Source: DAOTZU01 sp034433995 (lineage in GTDB: Bacteria; Chloroflexota; Anaerolineae; UBA1429). From it: a stretch of 17,993 nt of DNA. The translations under genes were made by a program, and so were the position numbers. Below, in pieces: positions 1 through 6,732 of this stretch; the first letter of the stretch is position 1; each line of letters opens with the position of its first letter. The notes beneath the pieces are model-generated. The model was not told the origin of the DNA. It made no database searches and saw nothing but the letters and a program-made list of their open reading frames with translations. The DNA is taken from assembly GCA_034433995.1 (NCBI GenBank), contig DAOTZU010000285.1, positions 1 through 17,993 on the forward strand. The letters are read 5' to 3'.

Positions 1-73
1 GGGGCGTAGCGCAGACCGGTAGCGCGCACGGTTCGGGACTGTGAGGTCGGAGGTTCAAGTCCTCTCGCCCCGA
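1..73 (+). tRNA. tRNA-Pro (anticodon CGG), first base cut off
   Basis: The sequence folds as a tRNA. The acceptor strand begins GGGGCG and pairs with CGCCCC at 66-71. The anticodon arm has a loop TTCGGGA at 32-38 with anticodon CGG. The T arm is GGAGG-TTCAAGT-CCTCT at 49-65. G72 needs a C1 partner, which would be the base just outside the window; bacterial tRNA-Pro starts CGGGG, so only one base is missing. The discriminator is A73 and the following bases are CAA, so CCA is not encoded and must be added enzymatically. It decodes the proline codon CCG. Confidence 0.95.
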
Positions 74-76
74 CAA

Positions 77-111
77 CGATGAGGCCGCAGATTAACTCTG
101 CGGCCTCATCG
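77..111 (+). terminator. hairpin terminator after tRNA-Pro
   Basis: A perfect 14-bp stem (77-90 with 98-111) encloses a 7-base loop (ATTAACT) and starts three bases after the tRNA. It is followed by CTTTCT, a weak T tract. It most likely ends the tRNA transcript, or defines its 3' end before processing. Confidence 0.7.
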
Positions 112-167
112 CTTTCTGAGGGAATCCGCCGGTCCACCCCCAGCAGAGAGCCCGGCGAGCACATGTA

Positions 168-198
168 TTCGCCTTGGTGGCCCACCTTGTGGTACAAT
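168..198 (+). promoter_or_regulatory. weak candidate promoter for the DUF503 gene
   Basis: A TACAAT -10 box lies at 193-198, the same hexamer seen in better promoters of this window. No good -35 element is at the right distance: TTCGCC at 168 leaves 19 bases and TTGGTG at 174 leaves 13. Apart from this, the 112-240 stretch shows nothing recognisable. Confidence 0.3.
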
Positions 199-240
199 AA
201 GGGTGCTCACCCTGGATAGACCGATGTGAGCAGTGCAACG

Positions 241-525
241 ATGATCGTCGGCTTGTGTACCATACAATTGCAGCTTCCCGCCAGCACCTCGCTCAAGGCC
301 AAGCGCCAGGTGCTCCAGGCGGTGGTGGACCGGGTGCATAACAAGTTTAACGTCTCCATCGCCGAGGTGGATCACCAGGATAGCTGGCACCAGGCGGCGT
401 TGGCCATCGCCTGTGTGGCCACCGATGCCGGCTATGTGCACGGCCTTTTGGAGCGGGTGGTCCACTTTATCGCCGAGGGGCCTTTTGCCCTGGTCTTGCT
501 GGATTACGAGATCGAGCTCGTCTGA
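241..525 (+). CDS. DUF503 family protein (YlxP-like)
   Basis: A 94-residue protein that matches the DUF503 family over its whole length: N-terminal MIVGLCTIQLQLP, the LKAKRQVLQ helix, the FNVSIAEVDHQD core and a C-terminal YEIEL strand. Family members are small ferredoxin-fold proteins of unknown function, often found near translation and ribosome-maturation genes. The start at 241 is chosen because family members begin at this Met. An in-frame ATG at 226 would add five residues; neither start has a clear Shine-Dalgarno site. It is followed 36 bases later by two small membrane protein genes and may share a transcript with them. Confidence 0.88.
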   Translation: MIVGLCTIQLQLPASTSLKAKRQVLQAVVDRVHNKFNVSIAEVDHQDSWHQAALAIACVATDAGYVHGLLERVVHFIAEGPFALVLLDYEIELV

Positions 526-561
526 GCGGCGCCGATGGCGCTGCAGATCTGGAGGCGCAAG

Positions 562-864
562 ATGATCTGGGATATCCTGGCCAAATCCCGCGATGGAGCG
601 CTCATCCTGTTGGCTGTGGAAGGGCTGCTGCTCGGTGCGGTGCCCCTGGTGGCGCTGTATTACGTGACCAAAGGGCTCAGGCAGCTCTTGCCCCAGGTGC
701 GGCCGGGCCTGCGCCGTGCCCATGAAGCATTGCTGCGGGTGCAAGCTTTGGTGGAACGTGTCATGGCGGGCCTGCGGGCCCCTTTCCTTTGGGGTCATGG
801 CGTCATCGCCGGTCTGCGCGCCCTGGGCAGTAGGGTGCGACACATGTTGTGTTTGGGGAGGTGA
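562..864 (+). CDS. small single-TM membrane protein, unknown function
   Basis: A 100-residue protein with one clear hydrophobic helix at about residues 12-35, followed by an Arg/Leu-rich amphipathic tail (about 37-95) that could lie along the membrane or form a coiled coil. The start at 562 is preferred over ATG 535 because GGAGG at 551-555 sits six bases upstream. Its stop overlaps the ribosome-binding site of the next gene, so the pair is probably translated together. I do not recognise a family. Its design resembles phage-shock or DUF948-type membrane-associated proteins, but only in general shape. Confidence 0.7.
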   Translation: MIWDILAKSRDGALILLAVEGLLLGAVPLVALYYVTKGLRQLLPQVRPGLRRAHEALLRVQALVERVMAGLRAPFLWGHGVIAGLRALGSRVRHMLCLGR

Positions 865-867
865 CCT

Positions 868-1086
868 TTGCAGGATAAACTTCGCGCCATCGTCATCGGT
901 GCAGCGGTGGGGGCGCTTTTGGGAGCGCTGGGCGGGTGGCTGTACCAGCGGTATGGCCCAAGGAAGCAGACGGACGCAGCCGCAACCAACGCCTTGGTGG
1001 CGCCCAAGGCCCTCGATCGAGGCAAATTGATGCGGCTAGGGGTGGCCTTGGTGGGGGTCATCCGTCAATTGATGGATCTCGACTAG
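868..1086 (+). CDS. small glycine-zipper membrane protein, TTG start
   Basis: A 72-residue protein. Residues about 5-26 form one membrane helix with a glycine-zipper pattern (GAAVGALLGALGG), followed by a polar stretch and a second moderately hydrophobic segment at about 54-69. The start is TTG at 868, supported by GGGGAGGTG at 856-863, which overlaps the stop of the upstream gene (862-864). It is probably co-transcribed with the 562-864 gene. I recognise no family; glycine-zipper helices usually oligomerise in membranes. Confidence 0.65.
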   Translation: MQDKLRAIVIGAAVGALLGALGGWLYQRYGPRKQTDAAATNALVAPKALDRGKLMRLGVALVGVIRQLMDLD

Positions 1087-1116
1087 GCCGCCCTGTGCCC
1101 AAGGCTGCCCAACATC

Positions 1117-1137
1117 TGCAAGGCTTGCATCTTTTTT
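1117..1137 (+). terminator. short-stem terminator candidate
   Basis: A 5-bp stem TGCAA-GGC-TTGCA (1117-1129) is followed by TC and six T residues (1132-1137). The stem is short, but the T run and its position between the membrane-protein genes and the next promoter (1149) fit a terminator. Confidence 0.45.
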
Positions 1138-1148
1138 CACGAATGGAT

Positions 1149-1176
1149 TTGACAGCCTTGCGGCTTGGTTTACAAT
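1149..1176 (+). promoter_or_regulatory. sigma-70-type promoter of nfnAB
   Basis: TTGACA (1149-1154), a 16-base spacer and TACAAT (1171-1176) make a near-consensus promoter. The transcript would start near 1183 and carry the leader hairpin at 1185-1208 and the GGAGGAGG site at 1217-1224 before the GTG start at 1231. Confidence 0.85.
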
Positions 1177-1184
1177 GAATACCG

Positions 1185-1208
1185 GCCGACGCTGGCCTCA
1201 GCGTCGGC
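1185..1208 (+). other. 5' leader hairpin before nfnA
   Basis: A perfect 9-bp stem (GCCGACGCT at 1185-1193 with AGCGTCGGC at 1200-1208) with a 6-base loop forms at the very 5' end of the expected mRNA and stops before the ribosome-binding site. It is most simply a 5' stabilising stem-loop; no T tract follows, so it is not a terminator. Confidence 0.6.
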
Positions 1209-1230
1209 ATCACTTTGGAGGAGGCATGCC

Positions 1231-2082
1231 GTGTATCGCATTTTGGCCAAAGAGACTCTGACGCCGGTGACCAAGCTTTATGTCATCGAGGCGCCGGAGG
1301 TGGCCCGCAAAGCGCGGGCGGGGCAGTTCATCATCCTGCGGGTGGTGGAGCAGGGCGAGCGCATTCCCCTCACCATCGCCGATTACGATGGCGAGGCCGG
1401 GACGGTCACCATTGTTGTCCAAGAGGTGGGCAAGACCACCAAACTGTTGGGCACCCTGGAGGTGGGTGACTCGCTGGCCAGCTTCACCGGCCCTCTGGGC
1501 ATCCCCACCGAGATCGAGCAGTACGGCACGGTGGTGGTGGTGGGCGGAGGATTGGGCATTGCCCCCATCTATCCCATCTGCCGCTCCTTGCGCGAGGCGG
1601 GCAATCATGTCATCAGCATCATCGGCGCCCGCAGCGCCAACCTTCTTTTCTGGGAAGACAAGATGCGCAGCGTGACCGATGAGCTGATCGTCTGCACCGA
1701 CGACGGCAGCTACGCCCGCAAGGCGCTGGTCACGGTTCCCCTCAAGGAGCTCTTGGAATCCGGCCGCAAGGTGGACCGGGTGTGGGGCATCGGCCCGGCG
1801 ATCATGATGAAATTCATCGCCTTGACCACGAAACCCTTTGGCGTCAAGACCATCGTCAGCCTCAACTCCATCATGGTGGATGGCACCGGCATGTGCGGCG
1901 CTTGCCGCGTCTCGGTGGCGGGCAAAACGCGTTTTGCTTGTGTGGATGGCCCCGAATTCGACGGCCACGAGGTGGATTGGGACCTCCTCCTGAGCCGACA
2001 GCGCATCTATCTTGATCTCGAAAAACAAGCCCTAGAAGCCTTCGAACGCCAGTTGGCGGGCACGAAGGTGGTGGAGAGATAA
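1231..2082 (+). CDS. nfnA: NADH-dependent ferredoxin:NADP+ oxidoreductase subunit A (NfnA/SudB type)
   Basis: A 283-residue flavoprotein of the ferredoxin-NADP reductase/dihydroorotate dehydrogenase electron-transfer family. The FAD-binding motif RIPLTIAD is at 44-51 and a glycine-rich nucleotide site (VVVVGGGLGIAP) at 101-112. The C-terminal [2Fe-2S] site is D217, C222, C225 and C237; an Asp ligand in this position is a known hallmark of NfnA. With NfnB it is expected to couple NADH, NADPH and ferredoxin by flavin-based electron bifurcation, in the cytoplasm. The start is GTG at 1231 with GGAGGAGG six bases upstream; an ATG at 1226 is out of frame and one at 1165 lies upstream of the promoter -10. 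The nfnB start follows the stop after one base. Confidence 0.9.
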   Translation: MYRILAKETLTPVTKLYVIEAPEVARKARAGQFIILRVVEQGERIPLTIADYDGEAGTVTIVVQEVGKTTKLLGTLEVGDSLASFTGPLGIPTEIEQYGTVVVVGGGLGIAPIYPICRSLREAGNHVISIIGARSANLLFWEDKMRSVTDELIVCTDDGSYARKALVTVPLKELLESGRKVDRVWGIGPAIMMKFIALTTKPFGVKTIVSLNSIMVDGTGMCGACRVSVAGKTRFACVDGPEFDGHEVDWDLLLSRQRIYLDLEKQALEAFERQLAGTKVVER

Positions 2083-2083
2083 C

Positions 2084-3520
2084 ATGCCTAAAGCGACCAA
2101 CATCCCCCGTCATGCCATGCCGGCCCAGCCGGCGGAAGAGCGGCGGCGCAACTTTAACGAGGTGGCCCTGGGTTACACTTTGGAGATGGCTATAGAGGAG
2201 GCCTCGCGCTGCCTGCAATGCAAAAAGCCCCAATGCGTGTTGGGCTGCCCGGTGGGCGTGCGCATTCCCGAGTTCATCCACGCCTTGACCGAAGAGGATA
2301 TGTGGGGCGCCGTGGAGGCGCTGAAGGACAAGAACAGCCTGCCGGCCATCTGCGGGCGTGTCTGCCCGCAGGAGACCCAGTGTGAGATCAAGTGCGTCCT
2401 GGGGAAAAAGGGCGAGCCGGTGGCCATCGGCCGTTTGGAGCGGTTCGTGGCCGATTGGGAGCGCCAGCAGGGGATGCGGGTGCCCCCGGTGGCGCCGGCC
2501 AAGGGTAAGCGGATCGCCGTCGTCGGCTCCGGCCCCGCCGGGCTCACCGCCGCGGGCGACCTGGCCAAGATGGGTTACACCGTGGAGATCTTGGAATCGC
2601 TCCACGTCCCCGGCGGCGTGCTGATGTACGGCATCCCCGAATTCCGCTTGCCCAAAGACATCGTCACCGCCGAGATCAACTATCTGCGCTCGCTGGGGGT
2701 CACCATCCGCACCAACGTGGTGGTGGGCAAGCTCTACACCATCGCCGAGCTGCTCCAGGATTACGACGCCGTCTTCCTGGGCACGGGGGCCGGCCTGCCC
2801 ATGATGCTCAACATCCCCGGCGAGAACCTCAACGGCGTCTATTCGGCCAACGAGCTGCTCACCCGCACCAACTTGATGAAAGCCTACCTCTTCCCCGAAT
2901 GGGATACGCCGGTGAAGGTGGGCGAGCGGGTGGCCGTCGTCGGCGCGGGCAACGTGGCCATGGACGCGGCGCGCAGCTCCCTGCGCTTGGGGGCCAAAGA
3001 GGTGCACATCGTCTACCGCCGTTCCCGCGACGAAGTGCCCGCCCGGGCGGAGGAGGTGCACCACGCCGAGGAAGAAGGAATCATCTTTGACTTTTTGACC
3101 AACCCCATCGAGATCCTGGGCAACGGCAACGGCTGGGTCTCGGGCATCCGTTGCATCCGCATGCGCCTGGGCGAGCCGGATGCCAGCGGTCGGCGACGGC
3201 CGATCCCCATCGAGGGCTCAGAGTTTGAGATGGAGATGGACACGGTGATCATGGCCCTGGGCACGCGCCCCAACCCGTTGGTCTTTTTCGAGGCCGAGGG
3301 CCTGGAGCGCTCACGCCATGGCACGGTCATCGCCGATCTCAACACCGGCCGCACCAAGCTAGAACGGGTGTGGGCCGGCGGCGATATCGTCACCGGCGCG
3401 GCCACGGTGATCAGCGCCATGGGCGCCGGCCGGGTGGCCGCCACCGATATCGATGCCTACCTGACCCACGGAGCCGATTCCTGGTGGCCGGAGAACGCGC
3501 AGTTGGCAGCGGGCGAGTGA
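2084..3520 (+). CDS. nfnB: NfnB/SudA (glutamate synthase small-subunit-like flavoprotein)
   Basis: A 478-residue protein of the GltD-like family. The N-terminal domain carries two [4Fe-4S] sites, with cysteines at 43, 46, 51, 55 and at 90, 94, 100, 104. An FAD-binding GSGPAG motif lies at 148-153, an NADPH-binding GAGNVA at 287-292, and a closing FAD motif (WAGGD...GAATVISAMGAG) near the C-terminus. The direct neighbourhood of nfnA identifies it as the NADPH-side bifurcating subunit and not the glutamate synthase small chain: no gltB-like large subunit is present. SudA (sulfide dehydrogenase/polysulfide reductase) is the same protein family, so a sulfur role cannot be excluded from sequence alone. 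Confidence 0.9.
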   Translation: MPKATNIPRHAMPAQPAEERRRNFNEVALGYTLEMAIEEASRCLQCKKPQCVLGCPVGVRIPEFIHALTEEDMWGAVEALKDKNSLPAICGRVCPQETQCEIKCVLGKKGEPVAIGRLERFVADWERQQGMRVPPVAPAKGKRIAVVGSGPAGLTAAGDLAKMGYTVEILESLHVPGGVLMYGIPEFRLPKDIVTAEINYLRSLGVTIRTNVVVGKLYTIAELLQDYDAVFLGTGAGLPMMLNIPGENLNGVYSANELLTRTNLMKAYLFPEWDTPVKVGERVAVVGAGNVAMDAARSSLRLGAKEVHIVYRRSRDEVPARAEEVHHAEEEGIIFDFLTNPIEILGNGNGWVSGIRCIRMRLGEPDASGRRRPIPIEGSEFEMEMDTVIMALGTRPNPLVFFEAEGLERSRHGTVIADLNTGRTKLERVWAGGDIVTGAATVISAMGAGRVAATDIDAYLTHGADSWWPENAQLAAGE

Positions 3521-3564
3521 AAAAGGCTCGACCAACTCTGGCAATGGGCGGGATGAGGAGGAAT

Positions 3565-3810
3565 ATGCAGGATCAACAGCTTCTGGAACGCATCACCATC
3601 AACCCTAAAGTGATGGTGGGTAAGCCTGTCATTCGAGGAACTCGCCTGACCGTCGAGTACATACTGAATTTGCTGGCCCATGGAGCAACAGTGGAAGAGA
3701 TCCTCCAGGAATACCAAGGGCTCACACGAGAGGACGTTCAGGCGTGTCTGCTGTTTGCTACCAGATCTCTGGAGAATGCTACTTTCATGCCCTTGGTGGA
3801 GATAGCCTAA
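3565..3810 (+). CDS. DUF433 antitoxin-like protein
   Basis: An 81-residue protein matching DUF433: the ITINPKVMVGKPVIRGTRL strand-turn segment, then a helix-turn-helix-like region with VEYILNLLAHGATVEEILQ and a GLTREDVQACL helix. DUF433 proteins are small DNA-binding proteins usually paired with PIN-like toxins. The start at 3565 has GAGGAGG at 3555-3561, three bases away; ATG 3544 and 3553 in the same frame are alternatives. Its stop touches the next gene's ATG (TAAATG). Base composition is visibly lower in GC than the flanking genes, which suggests acquisition. Confidence 0.85.
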   Translation: MQDQQLLERITINPKVMVGKPVIRGTRLTVEYILNLLAHGATVEEILQEYQGLTREDVQACLLFATRSLENATFMPLVEIA

Positions 3811-4161
3811 ATGCGTTTTCTGGTGGATGAATGCACCGGGCCCGCCGTCGCCGAATGGCTACGCCAACAGGGACATCAAGTTTTCTCGGTGTACGACCAG
3901 GCACGCGGCATGGCCGATGATGAGATCATCCACAAAGCCTTTGCTGAACACTGGATTCTGGTGACGAATGACAAGGATTTCGGCATGAAAGCTTACCGCG
4001 AGCACCGTCCGCATCATGGTATCATTTTGCTGCGTTTGGCGGATGAACGGGCAGTTGCCAAGATCGAGATCCTCAGACGGTTGTTGGAGACTCACGGTGA
4101 GCGTTTGCCCGAACAGTTTGTGGTGGTTACGGAAACAGCAGTCCGATTTGCGCGTATGTAA
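3811..4161 (+). CDS. DUF5615 PIN-like toxin candidate
   Basis: A 116-residue protein with the DUF5615/Mut7-C-like PIN layout: N-terminal MRFLVDEC with the acidic D6/E7, a central VTNDKDFG motif (acidic cluster D52-D54) and a C-terminal VVTETAVRFAR segment. PIN-fold proteins are metal-dependent ribonucleases. The gene starts on the base after the DUF433 stop, which is the usual antitoxin-toxin order for this pair. No independent ribosome-binding site is needed if it is translationally coupled. Toxicity is inferred from the family and the pairing. Confidence 0.82.
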   Translation: MRFLVDECTGPAVAEWLRQQGHQVFSVYDQARGMADDEIIHKAFAEHWILVTNDKDFGMKAYREHRPHHGIILLRLADERAVAKIEILRRLLETHGERLPEQFVVVTETAVRFARM

Positions 4162-4172
4162 CCCAAGACGCC

Positions 4173-4210
4173 ACGCGCCACCGCAACCCTCGCGGTGGCG
4201 CGTTCTTTTA
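4173..4210 (+). terminator. terminator between convergent genes
   Basis: A perfect 12-bp stem (4173-4184 with 4192-4203, loop AACCCTC) is followed by TTCTTTT. It ends the plus-strand toxin-antitoxin transcript. The T run touches the stop codon of the convergent minus-strand dehydrogenase, so the same stem may also stop that transcript, although the minus-strand T tract is weak. Confidence 0.85.
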
Positions 4211-5527
4211 CAGCTTGATCACCTTCGGGTTCCCCGTGCCCAGGGCGCCGGTGGCGTTGCGCGTATCCACGATGAGGGGAGCATGGCGGACGATCTCCGC
4301 CCAATCATAGCTGGCGTGGGCGGTGACGATGACCACGCAATCCATGGCCGAGAGGAGCGAGGCGGAAAGCTCAGAGCTGGCCAGGCGCAGGGTGCCCAGG
4401 TCGAGCTGGGGAATGTACGGATCGTGATAATAGAGGAGGGCGCCCTTGCCCGCCAAAAGTCGCAGGATATCCATGGCCGGAGATTCGCGGATATCGGCCA
4501 CGTTGGCCTTGTAGGTCACGCCCAAGATGAGCAGCCGCGCGCCGTTGACCGCCTGTCGCCGCGCGTTGAGGGCATCGGCGACCATCGTCACCACATGATG
4601 GGGCATACTGGCGTTGATCTCCCCCGCTAACTCGATAAAGCGCGCGGTGTATTGAAGCGTGCGCAGTTTCCAAGAGAGATAGTAAGGGTCCAAGGGTATA
4701 CAGTGCCCGCCCAACCCCGGGCCGGGGTAAAAAGGCATAAAGCCATAAGGCTTGGTGGAGGCCGCCTCGATCACCTCCCACACGCTGATCCCCAGCCGCG
4801 CACACATCAGCGCCACCTCGTTGATCAGCCCGATGTTCACCGCGCGGAAAGTGTTCTCCAGGAGCTTGACCATCTCCGCCGTCTTGGTATCGCTCACCGG
4901 CACCAATTGCTCCACGATGAGACCGTACAGGGCGGTGGCCACCTCCAGGCAGCGCGGGGTCATCCCGCCGATGACTTTGGGCGTGTTGCGAAGGGTATAG
5001 CGCTTGTTCCCCGGATCGATCCGCTCCGGCGAAAAGGCCAGGAAGAAATCCTCGCCCACCCGCAGACCGTCGCGGCTCAGGCGCGGGAGGAGGATCTCCT
5101 CCGTGGTGCCGGGGTAGGTGGTGCTCTCCAAAACGACCAACTTCCCGGGCTGGATGATCTGGGCGATGCGCTCGGCAGCATAGACGATGTACGAGATATC
5201 GGGATCGCGGGTCTTGCTCAAGGGCGTGGGCACGCAGATGAGGATGGCATCCACCTCCCTCAGGACGGCGTAATCCGTCGTCGCCGCGAACCGCCCGCAA
5301 GCCACCAGCTCGGCCACGTCGGCGGTGGGCACGTCGGCGATGTAGCTTTGGCCAGCGGCGATCTGCCGCACCTTGGCCTCATCCACATCCACCCCCACCA
5401 CCCTGAGCCCCTCCTGGGCCAGGGCCACGGCCAGCGGCAACCCCACATAGCCCAACCCCACCACGCCCACCGAGGCCTCGCGGCGGGCGATCCGGTGCAC
5501 AAGGTCAAGATTTGGAGAAATAGTCAT
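4208..5527 (-). CDS. nucleotide-sugar (UDP-GlcNAc-type) 6-dehydrogenase, WbpA-like
   Basis: A 439-residue member of the UDP-glucose/UDP-ManNAc/UDP-GlcNAc dehydrogenase family, which oxidises C6 of a UDP-sugar to a uronate with two NAD+. The Rossmann motif GLGYVG is at 24-29, SPERIDPGN at 166-174, and the catalytic cysteine lies in LGGHCIPLDPYYLSWK (C276), a form typical of WbpA/WecC enzymes. The start at 5527 follows AAGGAGGGG on the minus strand. It is a single gene divergent from the SIS-domain gene and shares its promoter region. The product would feed envelope or exopolysaccharide synthesis; the exact sugar cannot be told from sequence. Confidence 0.9.
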   Translation of the reverse strand: MTISPNLDLVHRIARREASVGVVGLGYVGLPLAVALAQEGLRVVGVDVDEAKVRQIAAGQSYIADVPTADVAELVACGRFAATTDYAVLREVDAILICVPTPLSKTRDPDISYIVYAAERIAQIIQPGKLVVLESTTYPGTTEEILLPRLSRDGLRVGEDFFLAFSPERIDPGNKRYTLRNTPKVIGGMTPRCLEVATALYGLIVEQLVPVSDTKTAEMVKLLENTFRAVNIGLINEVALMCARLGISVWEVIEAASTKPYGFMPFYPGPGLGGHCIPLDPYYLSWKLRTLQYTARFIELAGEINASMPHHVVTMVADALNARRQAVNGARLLILGVTYKANVADIRESPAMDILRLLAGKGALLYYHDPYIPQLDLGTLRLASSELSASLLSAMDCVVIVTAHASYDWAEIVRHAPLIVDTRNATGALGTGNPKVIKL

Positions 5528-5556
5528 CGCAGCGCCCCTCCTTTTATGGCGCTTAT

Positions 5557-5585
5557 ATTGTAACCTTTTAGCAATGATGCTACAA
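5557..5585 (-). promoter_or_regulatory. promoter of the UDP-sugar dehydrogenase (minus strand)
   Basis: Read on the minus strand: TTGTAG (5585-5580), 17 bases, TACAAT (5562-5557). Its -10 box is the -35 region of the divergent plus-strand promoter and the reverse. Confidence 0.75.
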
Positions 5586-5586
5586 T
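5558..5586 (+). promoter_or_regulatory. promoter of the SIS-domain gene (plus strand)
   Basis: TTGTAA (5558-5563), 17 bases, TACAAT (5581-5586). It lies over the minus-strand promoter within an inverted repeat ATATTGTA/TACAATAT (5555-5562 and 5581-5588). The transcript would start near 5593 and have a leader of about 100 bases. Confidence 0.75.
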
Positions 5587-5598
5587 ATTCGTAATCAT

Positions 5599-5639
5599 CC
5601 CTGGCGCATCGGGCTTGCTCGCCCGACCATCCGCCAGGG
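5599..5639 (+). other. nested leader hairpin upstream of the SIS gene
   Basis: The outer stem CCCTGGCG (5599-5606) pairs with CGCCAGGG (5632-5639), and an inner stem TCGGGC (5609-5614) pairs with GCCCGA (5621-5626) over a six-base loop. It begins a few bases after the expected transcription start. It is followed by an A run, not a T run, so it is not a terminator. It does not look like a glmS ribozyme, which is much longer. Confidence 0.5.
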
Positions 5640-5694
5640 TGCGGCAAAAAATAGGCCAGGAAACGGGCCAAAACAAGGGAAAAGGTGACGCACC

Positions 5695-6732
5695 ATGCAG
5701 CAACTATTGAGCGAGATCATGGAGCAGCCCGCTGTGCTGCGGCGCTTGCTCCAAGAGGAATATCCTCATCTCTGCGCTGTGGCAGACGAGATCCGCCGGC
5801 GCGATGTGCGGGCCATCCTCATCGCCGCCCGGGGCAGCTCGGATAATGCCGCCACCTACGCCAAATATCTCTTTGGCACCATGAACCGGCTCCCGGTGAT
5901 GCTGGCCGCCCCCTCCCTCTACACCCTGTACCAGCGGCCGCCTCGCCTGGACAAGATGTTGGTCATGGGCATCTCCCAATCGGGGGCATCACCGGATGTG
6001 GTCACGGTGATCGAGGATGCCCGCCGTCAAGGGATGCTCACCGTGGCCCTGACCAATTTTGCCGATTCTCGCTTGGCCCAGGCGGCGGAACACGTCGTCC
6101 CCCTGCACGCCGGCGAGGAACTGAGCATCGCCGCCACCAAAACCTACACCGCCGAGCTGATGGCCCTGGCCCTCCTCGCCGTGGCCCTGCTCGAGGACGA
6201 GGCCGCCTTGCAACACCTGCGGGCTTTGCCCGATGCCCTGGACCAAATCCTCGCCACCAGCTCCGAGATAGCCCGCCATGTGGAGCGCTACCGCTATATG
6301 GAGGAATGCGCCGTCATCGGTCGCGGCTACAACTATGCCACCGCCTTTGAGCTCGCCCTCAAGCTCAAAGAGCTCACCTATGTGCGGGCGGCCCCCTACT
6401 CTTCGGCAGATTTTCGCCATGGCCCCATCGCCGTCGTGGAAAAGGGGTATCCGGTGCTGGTCATCATGCCCTACGGCCAGGCCTTTGCCGACATGATGAG
6501 CCTTTTGCAAGACTTGGAACACCTGGACGCCGAATCGCTGGTGATCTCTGATGACGCCCAGGCCCTCCGCTGGGCTCAGACGCCCCTCAAGCTGCCCGTC
6601 GCTGTGGAGGAGTGGCTTTCGCCCATCACCACGGTGGTCGTCGGCCAATTGTTCACCTATCATCTGGCCTTGGCCAAGAACCTGGACCCCGAACGCCCAC
6701 GGGGGTTGCGCAAAGTGACGGAGACCTTTTAA
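5695..6732 (+). CDS. SIS-domain sugar-phosphate isomerase/deaminase (GlmS C-terminal / NagB-II type)
   Basis: A 345-residue protein made of two SIS domains, equivalent to the isomerase half of GlmS without the glutaminase half. The first has ARGSSDNAA (45-53) and the phosphosugar-binding ISQSGASPDVV (93-103), followed by LSIAATKTYTAEL. The second holds GRGYNYATAFELALKLKELT and the RHGPIAVVE segment. Lacking glutaminase, it cannot use glutamine; related proteins are glucosamine-6-phosphate deaminases (NagB-II) or AgaS-like deaminases/isomerases. Ribosome-binding site AAGGTG lies near 5681. Its stop overlaps the next start (TAATG), so the two genes are coupled. It is divergent from an amino-sugar dehydrogenase, which fits amino-sugar metabolism. 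Confidence 0.88.
   Translation: MQQLLSEIMEQPAVLRRLLQEEYPHLCAVADEIRRRDVRAILIAARGSSDNAATYAKYLFGTMNRLPVMLAAPSLYTLYQRPPRLDKMLVMGISQSGASPDVVTVIEDARRQGMLTVALTNFADSRLAQAAEHVVPLHAGEELSIAATKTYTAELMALALLAVALLEDEAALQHLRALPDALDQILATSSEIARHVERYRYMEECAVIGRGYNYATAFELALKLKELTYVRAAPYSSADFRHGPIAVVEKGYPVLVIMPYGQAFADMMSLLQDLEHLDAESLVISDDAQALRWAQTPLKLPVAVEEWLSPITTVVVGQLFTYHLALAKNLDPERPRGLRKVTETF

Noticed and set aside
1871..3064. Long open frame on the minus strand opposite nfnA/nfnB (397 codons)
   Set aside because: It lies antisense to two well-supported flavoprotein genes, its residues are rich in His, Gly and Arg, and it shows no family motif. It is a shadow of GC-rich coding DNA.
4652..5563. Plus-strand open frame opposite the UDP-sugar dehydrogenase
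   Set aside because: Antisense to a clear enzyme, composition biased to His/Gln/Arg, no motif and no ribosome-binding site.
5599..5694. glmS ribozyme before the SIS-domain gene
   Set aside because: The leader is about 100 bases and lacks the ribozyme's multi-pseudoknot architecture; only a nested hairpin is present.
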